The notes beneath the pieces were generated by a model. It did not search any database and was not told the DNA's origin. It saw only the letters and a list, made by a program, of their open reading frames with translations. A program made the position numbers and the translations under genes. Of a stretch of 64,000 nt of DNA, positions 11,697 to 51,091 are shown piece after piece. Source of the DNA: Paralvinella palmiformis. Taxonomy: Eukaryota; Annelida; Polychaeta; Terebellida; Alvinellidae. Positions within the stretch are counted from its first letter, which is position 1. Each line of letters starts with the position of its first letter. The stretch is from contig JAODUP010000704.1 in assembly GCA_025642065.1 (NCBI GenBank), forward strand, positions 36,001 through 100,000, in the 5' to 3' direction.

Positions 11697-11954
11697 ACTG
11701 CCATCGTCGCTAAGAACACTTGAGTCCATGTTCTGTTGTCATTTCTCAGTCGTCTTTTGTTACTCGAGGCTCGTAATAATGATTTTTAATTCGTCCTGAA
11801 TTACTTGTAAATGTGATTATAAATAAAAAATGATTTCCAGTCGTTGTGAAACTAATTTAATGGTCTGGTCTGTTAGCTGGTACCTCGTTTTTCTGGTGCG
11901 TCTGGTCTGTCTATTGCCAGGAATTACGATGTGAAGAAAGTTGCTCGAGTATAA

Positions 11955-11997
11955 AGATGATGATGATGGTTGATGTTTTACGGCCACATTTGTCGAC
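11955..11997 (-). mobile_element. SINE family B, 3'-end fragment
   Basis: Contains gatgatgatgatggttgatg and ttttacggccacatttgt only. This is the tail-proximal end of the family in reverse orientation. Confidence 0.6.
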
Positions 11998-13656
11998 ATT
12001 TTAACCTCAATCGGCCGACTCCAGTATAAGGAAGAGCAGTGTAACAAGCGGTTGTGGTTATTCGGAAACGGTAAATGCCTGGTATCAGTACGGCCGAATT
12101 GGCAGCGGTATGTTCTTTCTTCAGCTTAGATACGCAACAGGCATTCATTGATGATTTTGTGGCAAAGCAGAGCGTAAAGACAAGTTAATTCGCGGTTTTC
12201 TAATTAACAAGAAGCGTCGGTTTTGTGATTCATGCTCAAAAATTAGCGCGCGTGTGTGTCTGTTGTTGGGGACGTACTGAAGGCTTTTCAGAGCTGGCGT
12301 CAAACAGAACCTGCTCTATGTCGCCGCAACGGGGAAGGGTCCAAAATGACAATCATCCGATTCGTATTATTTGCTGTCCTGTCTTCGTAATATTATCAAA
12401 TAAGGTATCTTGCGTGTTATGTTATATGTACTACGACAGGTGCATTATTCTAAATTTAAACATGCCGAGTTTCGCGTTGAAACCCAACTATTGCGGCGTT
12501 CAATTTCGGAGAGACGGCGAGACGAGGATGACGGCTGTTTTTTTTATTCTGCAAGAAACCTTTATTCAAAAATAACATTACAGCACAAAATATTCACTGA
12601 GAGACTAGGATAGACACGTGTTTGTAGTGGGCGAAAATACCGTGTGTAGTCAGACTTCAACAGCAGATAGACTCCATAGTAAGGAATAATAATAATAGTA
12701 AATGATCAAATCACTGTACAGTATCACTTCGATATCTGGCTCGAGAAAAAGACGACGACAACAACAGTAACAACAACAACAACAATTACAACGAAAACAA
12801 CTCGCGAAACAAACAAAACAACGAACGAAAAACAGTACTCCCCGTAGGCAGGTTTTAAAGATAACACAATTGACACGGTTAACGAATAAGTTCTGGATCA
12901 AGTACGAAGCGCCGCCTTTCGAATAAACTTTGGTACAGTTATAACAAGTGATACAGTGACATGTGCGAGTTTTTTTTTTTGGGGGGGGCCATTTCGGACC
13001 ATTTTTCAAACCATCCTTCTCAGCCACGCGATTGGAAATGGGTTTGTTTGCGCATGTGCAGGCCCGTATTTTGGAACTGGGGTTGGGAAGTTTAGGGTTA
13101 TATGATGTGTTTGTACATAGGGTTTAAATCTTTGGTTGGGGGGATCTGGGAGGAGGGCGTTGTATTTTTTTTCCAAATGCCGGGAAATTTTTTATACTTT
13201 GTAAAATAAGTTTGCAGCCCCTCGGAAGCCACCAGCTTGTATAGAGTTTTGTAACTGATTTATTAGTATGTGCAAATGAGAATCGCTTAAGCTACCCTGA
13301 AAATACCAATGGTACACCATCCGTAAACATCCAGCACCATATAGACACGAAATGAGAAGGTACACGCGCGTACATACACGGAAGTCTTTTAAGACCAAAC
13401 AACACCCAACAGACGTCTAATAAACTAGTCACGGTCTTTACAGTTATGACATGTCGCTGATCGATTCGATATGACATCTTGAAAGATGACCCCCCCCCCG
13501 AAACTAGACAGGATCGTATTGCTTATCGGCGAACATGATGTCATAAGGCTGTTGATGAATGGGAATCTCCCAGTACAAAGGCCACCGAAGAGCAATTCTT
13601 CATCTGACGAAGAAAGTAGTTCGCAAATAAGCTATTGTGTAGGTTTAATTTAATGA

Positions 13657-13700
<44 letters not shown>

Positions 13701-16430
13701 CAACAAGATGAATGGGATATGTTATCTCATCAAACGCAATTCAGAGGAATATTCACATTACAGGCTGTCAATGGCTTCATCACTTTAGGGACAACAATAA
13801 CACGCTCAAACTTCACCGCTTAAGAGTAATATAGTGAGCGACAGGGATATGAGAGCCAAATGGCCAGCTTATGCTTCGTTTGTGAAATAATCCAGGTCTG
13901 CCTTCGGCTATGCGGCGTATTTCGTCGGGGGCTAGCGAACAGTGGAATAAATGAGTATTTGCTGTACTCGTGACGAACCATCGAGACGAAAACGAATCGA
14001 ATTCCGCAACTCACAAAACGTACTCGTGTACACTACATTCACCGAAGTGCAACTATCGCTGAGCAAGAGGTGCTAAATATGGGATCACGTGATGAGTAAG
14101 GGCCAATAAAGGGTCACGGTGCGTCGCCGAAGATCGCGTGATATGAATGAACGAATAGCGAAGTGCCACGAAGGCGCCTCATCCCCAAATAAACAACTAC
14201 AAACGATCACGCGATATGAAGGAATTGATCCAAGTATGTGCCATATTTGTGCGTTTTCGGTCTATAAAATTACATCAGAAAGCGTATGGAACTCTATGAC
14301 GTGAAATCTCCGCTAGAAAATAATCGGAGCAAATGAGATGATTTAAATTGTGCCAGAACGTAAACATCTAAGTGTGAAGGGGGTAGAGAAAGGTGCGTGC
14401 AATTTCGTCTGTCTGTCTATCCGCATTGCCATGCATGCATCCGATCATAGCAGATGTTGGCTCCTGAAATAAGGAAAAGCTCAGCAGAGAATTGGCGAAC
14501 TAACAGCGAAAGAAAATCATATAAAGTCGATCAAGGTTCGTGCCAGTAGTAGACTAGTTGACAGAGCATGCACGAAGACGTGGGTACGAAATTATTGGTG
14601 AATTCAGCGAGGACACCATCACATATCGTTAATCATGACATACCACGAACAGTCACGCTAATAATCAGCTCGCAAGCGCACACAGACACGCACGCAAGCA
14701 CACAAACAACGATATAACAAACACATCTACGAGAACAGAGCTTCCTATATTCCGATGGTAAATCTCCCGTCCGCCAAACGAGGTCGATCATCACAGACGG
14801 ACGTATGCCCCGCTGAGCCGTTGAATTGTTCGCGATCAGCCACGATGGCCACCAATCAGCAGCAGCAGCAGTAGTGTCAGACAGTTGGCCAGCTCGCGTC
14901 GACGTGATTCAGGTATGAAAAGGCAGACCACGGAATCATGCCGAACTTCCGGATCCATTTCGCTCAGCCGCCGGGTCCATGCTTGGCCCGAACAACGCCA
15001 GACGCGATACTCGGGCCGTTGAGTTTTGGTGGTAGTGCACGGGACGTTCGCTAAACTATCGCCGAGTCATCATCTGTAGATAGGGAAAAGTTGAATGGAC
15101 TAATTGGAGGACTGGAGCGTCCTGTGTGAAATCCTGAATCACTCGTACTTGTTGAAGAATTGGAATTGTGCCGACTGCAAGCGTCCTGGAAGGGAACAAT
15201 TACATATATATAGATATAGATTGATAGATATGCACTGTCAAAGCTATTCCCTGATTTCAGGAATGTATCAATTACTGTTACTCAAACTATATTTCCAAGA
15301 TGACGAAACACTTGCATAAATTACTGATATAAACAATGCTACATATCGTTTGTTGTTTGACAAGATCATTTATTACAAACTAGATTCGATATTTTGGGGG
15401 GAAATGCTGTTTAGGAAGAGATAATGAAGATTACATAAATCAGCACTTGCTAATTGGCTTACGGACTTTGATCTGCTTCGTTTCTTTAAAGAAATTGTTA
15501 TTTAGGAATCTTCCTCAAGCCCCCCCCAAAAACGTTCTATTCTGAGCCAAGAATTTATTTCACTGAGAAACGCCAATACTTACACCCTCGCCATTCGTCT
15601 CTAATAAAGAGCTCTTTAAAGAAGAAAGCCCCACAGCAAACGAGTGTACCGGGAGAACGACAAATTAAATCGTTGTTATGGGCGAGGGCACTGCAACTTT
15701 ACCATCCTATGTTGGAGACACATATTTTCACCGATATCTATAAGTTGCCATTGGTGGCCATTGGGGAAGTGACAACCGCGCGAAATCCTTTTCGATTTGC
15801 TCGTTAAATCACAGGCCATCCCAACAGAAAGTTTACACCAACTCAAGTGTTTTTTTTGTGCGTTCCTCAAGCGTTTCTAAATAATTCTACATACCATCCC
15901 CATGCCTTTCCAAGAGCCAAAATAAAGCTCTACAGTTTCGTGGCGAGCATGTACGAGATATATAAGTGCGATATAATACGCGGATAACTCCGAAAATGAA
16001 GACGGACCCTGATCAACCACCCAGATGATGGATTTACGATTGTTTATTCATACATACTGAATCAGATAAAGACAGACAAATCTTAACTAAACAATTCTAC
16101 GTGCAAGGTGCATATATAAAACTCGTGTGCACACATGATTATATATATATATATATTGTAACTTGTCTATACCGATGGAATAAAATGGTGAATTTTCTCT
16201 AAACCGGCTAAAATATCTCGGCCTGAAATTGCCCCATTCCTTTGCTATGGATTATCGTTTATTTAAGAAAACTGTGTCTTGTCTAATCTGAATACATGTT
16301 GACTTTCTCTGGCCAACTCCGGGTTTTTAATACAATTAACATATACTTAAACCGGCCAGATAATTATCAACTTTCTGATCTCCAGGTAATGAACTACCAT
16401 CTTCTAACTTAGATGTTTGCTAATTATAAC

Positions 16431-16459
16431 AGATAGCGCAGTTAGTTAGAGCGTAGGAT
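16431..16459 (+). mobile_element. SINE family A head fragment
   Basis: gatagcgcagttagttagag followed by cgtagga repeats the tRNA-like head of family A, then diverges. It lies about 110 bases upstream of the same head in the copy at 16496-17033. Confidence 0.6.
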
Positions 16460-16495
16460 TTTTTCAATGGTAACTTGCTCCATCAAGCTCCAGTG

Positions 16496-17033
16496 AATCC
16501 CTTTTGTCACTGGGGCCATTCACCAGTGGACACTAAAGTCGAGCCGTGATAGCGCAGTTAGTTAGAGATGATGATGATGATTGATGTTTTACGGCCACTT
16601 TTGTGCACAAGGTAGGCTAAATGGGCTGAGCGACCTCCAAAGGTAATGAGGCGAAGTCAAAGACGAAACAGCCTTCAGATATGCCGCGCCGAGATTTGAA
16701 CACGGGTGGTAGTGCAGTTAGTTAGAGCGTAGGACTCGTAGCCGAACGGTCGCGGGTTCGAGGTTCCGTGAGCTGCAATTGCTGTCATGTGGCGACTGGT
16801 TCACTCATCCATAAAATGAGTACCTGACAGGACCCGATGGCTATGTGTTTGATTAACGCTTTGCGCCTATAATGGCAGCATGCGTTGTATGCTCCCATGG
16901 GAGTTGAGATATGTGCTGGGTGGAAACAGGTCTGAGTCAGGGATAATAATATTGTAAATAATATTGTAAAGCACCTTAGAGCAGCTTCTAGCCGAACAGG
17001 GCGCTATATAAATATCACATATTATTATAATTA
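16496..17033 (+). mobile_element. SINE family A, copy 2, interrupted by a family B SINE
   Basis: It has the same leader (tcactggggccattcaccag), head, body (gctgtcatgtggcgactggt, tgagtcagggataataatat) and 3' end (ctatataaatatcacatatt) as the copy at 4276-4626. It is split inside the tRNA-like A-box region by an insertion at 16568-16713. Confidence 0.85.
16568..16713 (-). mobile_element. SINE family B nested in SINE family A, with 14-bp TSD
   Basis: A reverse-oriented, 5'-truncated family-B copy with its (ATC)n tail at 16568 and its truncation point next to cactaccacc. It is flanked by perfect 14-bp direct repeats gcagttagttagag at 16554-16567 and 16714-16727. Tail, 5' truncation and target duplication together indicate target-primed reverse transcription. 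Confidence 0.92.
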
Positions 17034-17361
17034 AATAGAGACTTATATTGATTATTTGTTATTGGTTCATTCACTGTTCTGTGTAAATTATGAACGGTGT
17101 GATAACACTCAATCCGGAAGAGGGATGTCTGAAATAGTTTGTGTCTCTTATCACAAATTGGTGATTATACTCACACGGACATACACGAACCTCGTACGTC
17201 CGGAAATCGGTCGATATCTGTTTTGTGTTTTAAATATTAACTGTTTGATCTCTAATTAGAGTTTGTGAATAAATTGAGCATAAATGTTGAACATATATCG
17301 ACTAGTTCATTACATTTATCTTTGCCATCAATATGTTGACATCTCCTAGAAGACGTGGTCG

Positions 17362-17416
<55 letters not shown>

Positions 17417-17710
17417 GAGTAAGAGAGATGCAGAAACAGAGATAGATAGATAGATATGAGATGCAGAGAGAGAGAGAGGGATATATATATATATATATAT
17501 ATAGGTAGATAGATACAGATGAAGAGAGAGATGGAAAAAGAAAGATAGAGACATCAACTGAGGTTAGGCCTCTCTAAGTTCAATAGTTAAGCTGATGTAA
17601 CAGTATCTGAGTACAAGAGCCAATGATCTAAAGGATGACTGATGACAGTAATGCAAGAACCAAAGTGTAAAGTGTTTTTACTTTTTGTGTTATCCTGGAA
17701 TTTTACTGTG

Positions 17711-17716
17711 TTTATT
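17711..17716 (-). promoter_or_regulatory. Possible GARNL3 polyadenylation signal
   Basis: TTTATT on the + strand reads AATAAA on the - strand, about 610 bases after the GARNL3 stop. In AT-rich DNA this motif is common, so it is only a candidate. Confidence 0.25.
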
Positions 17717-17857
17717 GTTAACGTATTTTACTTTATATGCATTTACATTGCTATATAATATAAACAAAATAAAAAAGTGTTTTGATTTAAACCGCAACTT
17801 TGTTGACATTGCATATGTATTAGCCCATGTGGGGACTAATAGTCGTGAAACTGACGA

Positions 17858-17907
<50 letters not shown>

Positions 17908-18068
17908 CCGTATTAATTGATGTAATGGTGTAAATGCTCGGCCAAGTATATAATTCATGCTGTTATATGTTATATGTTATATGAACTTAACATATGGAAC
18001 CAGTCAATTGTCTAAAACGGACTTTCCACGCTGCTCCAAGGAACACTGGTTTAGACAAGTTGCAACAT

Positions 18069-18116
<48 letters not shown>

Positions 18117-18166
18117 TAGTACACACATATTTACGCACGCACACATGTACTCACAGACGTACACAG

Positions 18167-18203
<37 letters not shown>

Positions 18204-18328
18204 CACGAACATTCCAGTTTCAAAACGTGGCTCTAGCTCAAAAGAAAATTCACTTATGTCGCCCCTTACACAGAACAAAGGATGTAGACATTGTGTACCC
18301 TGGCGATGAACGTCACCAGTAACTGCGG

Positions 18329-46276
<27,948 letters not shown>

Positions 46277-46294
46277 CTGAAACATAAATAAATC

Positions 46295-46297
<3 letters not shown>

Positions 46298-46331
<34 letters not shown>
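46298..46331. repeat. (TA)n microsatellite
   Basis: TA run 22 bases upstream (in transcription) of the first identified GARNL3 exon, close to or overlapping the expected branch-point region. Confidence 0.9.
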
Positions 46332-46337
<6 letters not shown>

Positions 46338-47154
46338 TAATATTTTATTCAACCTCCATAGAATGGAGAAAATACAGGATAAAGGTACATACAGCATACT
46401 ATAATCAAGGACAATACAAGCTAAATACAGCAATAATATTGTAGAAGATTTTGTTAAAAGTATAACTAAAAAATACTCGTTAGACCATGGCTTTATATAA
46501 TCATCAGTGGGAGAAACACCCATATCAACAATTCGATTTACTAATGTGCCAGGTATTAAGATACTTTGAGTGACAAATAAATCAATAAAATATACACAAA
46601 GGTTCCTGGTTGGTGAATCGTTTTGAAATATTCTGGTAAATAAAGACTTGTTATGTTCATTTAAGAGTATTCACATGAGATATGCCGAGTGCTCTAAGAA
46701 AATTACTATGATGAGATCTTTTGCTGAGACCACAAACGTATTTCACGACGTTGCCTATATCCTAAGTAGCAGGTTGCATTGACCCTTAATTGACCCTCCC
46801 TAAGGTAATATTATGTTGTTATTCTGCGACAGGGCTACTGATCAGATATGTCTGGACTGAGGGAGATTGTGTCATATTAACGAGTCGCACTCAGTGATCA
46901 CCAAATGAGTGTAAATTACAGCCAGCGCCTCTATTATCGACCAAGCTTATGTCACCATCCATAACCTAAACTGGGTTATGTTCTAATTGTCATCCTGTTT
47001 GTCTACATTCTGTCAACAAGTCGGGAGATGATTGTCACGTATTGAAAACTGTTGTCCCCACGACTCAATCGGTGTAGGACAACGGAAATATACCGGAATA
47101 TAGACATATTATAGCTTCTTTTATGCGTCTAGAACAACGCATATCTCGACAGAA

Positions 47155-47335
47155 AGGCATCTCCACAGACAGACAGACAGATATCTCGATAGAAAAACAG
47201 ACATATATCTCGAAAGACAGACAGACAGACATACATATCGACAGACAGACAGCCAGACGGACGGACGGACGGACGGACGGACGGACGGACGGACAGACAG
47301 ACAGAGACAGACAGACAGACAGACAGATATCTCTG
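47155..47335. repeat. (ACAG)n-(ACGG)n-(ACAG)n array
   Basis: A pure (GGAC)n block at about 47257-47295 flanked by GACA repeats. All long frames here are read-through. Confidence 0.9.
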
Positions 47336-48524
47336 ATGGACCAATTGAGTAATTGTCGATTAAAAGCCATATTGAGTTTAAGGCGCCTACCTTATATTTC
47401 GTGACAAATTGCTGCCCTTTTTGCTTATCTCATAACGCACAGGCTTAAGATCAGCGTCAACGATAGCGCATACGAATCGCCAGAAAGATTACAGGAGACG
47501 GTGCCACTAATGCAATGGTGCGATGTATCATTGTCCGTACCAACCTATCATCAATGGCCTCTGCGCAAATAGGATTAGGTAAATACCGGCAGCAAGCAAC
47601 ATTGTCTGGCGGAGAATCTCTTTGTAAATGTTTTGTGTACGATTTGTAGCTGATACGAACGAATCTTTTTGATAGCAATGGAGATAGTGGACACAGGTAA
47701 TATCAGTTTCAATTGACAGGGCTAAACAAATCTTAATTTGCCCCCTCTAACACACAAACACACGCGCAAGCGCAATCACACAAACCCACACGCACAAATA
47801 AAAATACGTTACGAGTCTGTGGTGTACAATTTATCTCGACACAATTACATCATTTCACCATACCCAACCAAAGATGAACAGGTACGCATTGTATTTCTAC
47901 CGAAATAACCTCAGCCTAGACAAGTGTTCTTTGACAAAGAAACTGTTTATTAAGGGAAAGTATCAATGTTTAATACAGATCAATGGCGCGGCAGAGGGCT
48001 AGTGCACGCGAACAAGTAAATGGCGCATTTATCAAGAATAAACACCAGCTTCCTTTTCCAATATGTATCAACAAGTGTAGTGGCCCAGAAAGTGTCGGCC
48101 CAGAGAATAGGCAAGTCTTTTCACGTACTTACACTTAATGCGACCCCGACAACCACCTGCTCTGCTCTTTGATGAGTGGTACGTATAAGAATGGGGACGA
48201 CTCGTCGCGGGTCCGAATGGCGAGAAGCGGAAGTGAGCGGAGGGGCGAGCCAGAGGTCAGCGAGGTGGCAGCTGCGTTCCTTAGTGCCAATTGATGGCAC
48301 TAAATCCATTAACGTCGCCGAGACGGAGACAATGGAAAAAACATGGCGGATTAATGAGTTTCGGCCACGATCTTTCTGGTTGGCCTAGGCACGACCCCTT
48401 TCGGCTGCCGTTTTCGTCGCAAGTAACTTTTATTGGAACGATTACCAACGATAAAGTAACCGTTACAGCACATCGGGGAGAACCCATGCTTGCTCCAAGC
48501 CCATTTGAATCCACGGATTGAACG

Positions 48525-48582
48525 AGTAAGTAAGTGAGTGAGTTGGAGCTTCAATGCTGATCACACCCAGGACACATAGTCG
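48525..48582 (-). mobile_element. SINE family D, 3' fragment
   Basis: agtaagtaagtgagtgagtt followed by ggagcttcaatgctgatcac acccagg is the reverse complement of the family-D 3' end and its (ACTC)n tail. Confidence 0.65.
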
Positions 48583-48649
48583 AGGGTCTACTACATGGGG
48601 GGGGGGGGGTGGAGCAAAAAAGACCTGAAAAGAATTCCACACGAACGAG

Positions 48650-48715
48650 TATCAGTCATATTCGAACCCCGCCATGATAGAGGTCCTAAAGGTCACCACT
48701 GTGCTAGATGGTGTC
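48650..48715 (-). mobile_element. tRNA-like SINE head
   Basis: The - strand reads accatctagcacagtggtga and ggcggggttcgaatatgac, an A/B-box pair. Body not recognised. Confidence 0.4.
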
Positions 48716-50937
48716 AGGCTGGTCACTGGTCTGAGGTGGTTGGAGTTCGTGTTCGTTGGGGTTCGTGTTCGGGTTCGTGCTATAGTGGCGCCCCCTGGGG
48801 AGATGCTAAATGACTCAGTTGGTGGCACCAGGAATTTGGCGAAATAATTCATGAAGCCGTCCGCGGCTGGTAAAATGAGTACAATCTGATAATGAAGACG
48901 ATCTAATAATGGGTACGATATTATTCACGGACACGTACACTTGGATACACGCATGAAGATACTGGTACGCGTCCTGGCGGTAAAGACACACACAACACAC
49001 ACACACACTATATTATATATATATATATATGTGCAAATAGATTAATGAGGAAAGGGACGTGAAGGGATATAACCACTTCAAGAATCCCATACAATAATAT
49101 AATTTGAATACCCCTACCCACCGTTGCCAATAATTAGCGCTCTTCCCATCTTACGCATAATTCGATGCCACTGTTTGGACGAACCGAGACAGATTGAGAA
49201 ACAGGCTGGAACTAGTGAAACATTATATATATATGTCTCAACCTGAAAAGTCTCGCATTCTGCCCACTGATGAATCACCCAGAGTGCATATTCATGATTC
49301 GCTATTATCTGTGCCAATGCATTTCCCACGCCACTAAAACACACACACACGAACACGCACGCGCGCACACGCACGCACGCACACAAACACACAGGCATAT
49401 ACACAGGCAAAAATCAATTCTAAAGATATCTAGGCCTATCAGCTGCGTGATCTTACCAAAGAAAATACACACGACTTATAATATAGTTATACAACAGGGG
49501 CTCGGATCTACCTTATTAGCACCACCAACGCACACCTCCCCCCCCACCATCACCCCCAACCTTCTTCCTGATAATAATCATCCAACAACAAGATCTAATC
49601 GTGACAGGACACGTAACATAGCTCCGAGTGGCTTGCTCCACATAAACAACATCTATAACGAACGCGTTACGAAGAAAAAGGCGGGAGTTGCGTAAAAAGG
49701 CGCCAAAATCTACCAAATCAACAATATCGAGGTTCTAAAGAACAGGTGCAGTTATTAATGTACAACGGTGCAACGTCGTTCGAAAATAAACTGAAGAAAT
49801 AAACCACAACGATATGAAAGTAACGCAATATCCAAGTTTGGATTTTGTACTTAATAGGAAGACGCGCCATTAATTATAATACGTTATGCTATAAGCGGCC
49901 ATATTGCGGGAAAGATTCTGATTGGTCAACTGGCTGACCTTGACCCTTGAGATGAAGTGGCGGGAACTGGAACAATTGTAAACAAAGCTGCGTGTGAGAC
50001 ATGGGAATAGGTTTGTTCGCTGGAAACCAGACTGAGCTAATTAATATTTCAAGCCCGTCATTTATTGTAACTGAGCTGTATTGGCATTGTTTGCTTGTTA
50101 ATCAAGATTATCCTGACAATTATTGTTATATGAATTGAAAAGATATAATAAAATCTCAATTATACCAGGAATTATAGATGTATGTGTTAGCTATCGATCT
50201 GGAATGATGTCCACGTCAGTTCTCTTTCTGGTGTCTCTATACGTCGCTTCGTAGCAACAATCTAATTATTTCATACATCGATTAATATACTGCATAATAT
50301 TATTATAACAGACAGAAATACATAAAATGCATTTTATGAACAAAAATAGTTTCCCATATGTGTTTGGCATGTTTTCGTTGGGCCGTCGTATTATTTGTCC
50401 AAACAGACCCAAGAAAGCCTCCCGAATGTTTTATGGCATATTTGTCCGGTTGTTTCCACGTCAAAATGACAACAGGATTGCCTGAGCCGGTTGATGACAA
50501 AGATCAAAGTGCGCCCGCCGTCGAAGATAATCAGCAATATGACGGACTAATATCCGCGACCGGGAACGGGTTAAAAATTGAAAAGAAAAAAATTTTAGAA
50601 AAACCCCTTAAAAAAAAGTTTTTGGTTTTTTTGCCAAATATACTATCACCGGAAACAGATGACTAACGTTGGAGAATGAAATGAAAATTGTCACGGGCAC
50701 GATCACAACAACCAAACGCCCCGAAACGGATAACACCCAGTTAAATGGATTGAATTCTCAGATAAGAACCAATTCTTCGCTTAAAAGATTTTTTCTATGA
50801 AACAGCAACAAGTATGTATTTGGAGTTTAGAACTCTCATGAATCCTTCTAGATCATTGCTAGATATATCTATAAAGTGATAATACCATTTTTTTGTGCCG
50901 GTGTGATATACAATGCAACCTTCCTAAATCACTCACC

Positions 50938-51091
50938 TAATCGCCAGCTCACCCAATCGCCAGCTCACTCTCGGTCGCTCGCTCGCTCGCTCGCTCTCCA
51001 CTCACTCACTCACTCACTCACTCACTCACTCACTCACTCACTCACTCACTCACTCACTCACTCACTCACTCACTCACTCACTCACTCACTC
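50938..51091 (+). repeat. (ACTC)n microsatellite, about 23 units, with related preface
   Basis: Preceded by two copies of aatcgccagctcacc and a (GCTC)n block. The pure (ACTC)n run is about 50998-51091. It may be an expanded SINE-D tail. Confidence 0.9.

Larger units (their letters stand above)
11562..18328. other. Intergenic region between convergent CACYBP and GARNL3
   Basis: Holds the CACYBP 3' UTR, a family-B SINE fragment (11955-11997), (TA)n at 13660-13696, 16139-16155, 17361-17384, 17480-17503, 17860-17890 and 18069-18113, (AG)n at 17385-17415 and 17465-17480, (CA)n at 18166-18200, and the nested SINE complex at 16431-17033. At 14840-14925 a short CAG run precedes a donor-like CAG|GTATGA, but no coding exon could be supported. 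No other gene was seen. Confidence 0.6.

Noticed and set aside
12225..12613. 116- and 67-residue overlapping + frames
   Set aside because: No family match and no splice context in intergenic DNA; likely chance.
14840..14925. A small exon with ATGGCCACCAATCAGCAGCA
   Set aside because: The frame stops after ten codons; a donor-like GT follows, but nothing links it to a gene.
18121..18210. Regularly spaced repeats as a CRISPR array
   Set aside because: Simple CA/TA repeats without unique spacers; the genome is eukaryotic.
48121..48309. - strand frame ending at a strong donor AGT|GTAAGT, as a GARNL3 first exon
   Set aside because: The exon would end in phase 0, but the next exon needs phase 2; the residues do not resemble GARNL3.
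50358..50666. 102-residue + frame ending in a Lys-rich tail
   Set aside because: No recognisable family, low-complexity end, no splice or promoter support.
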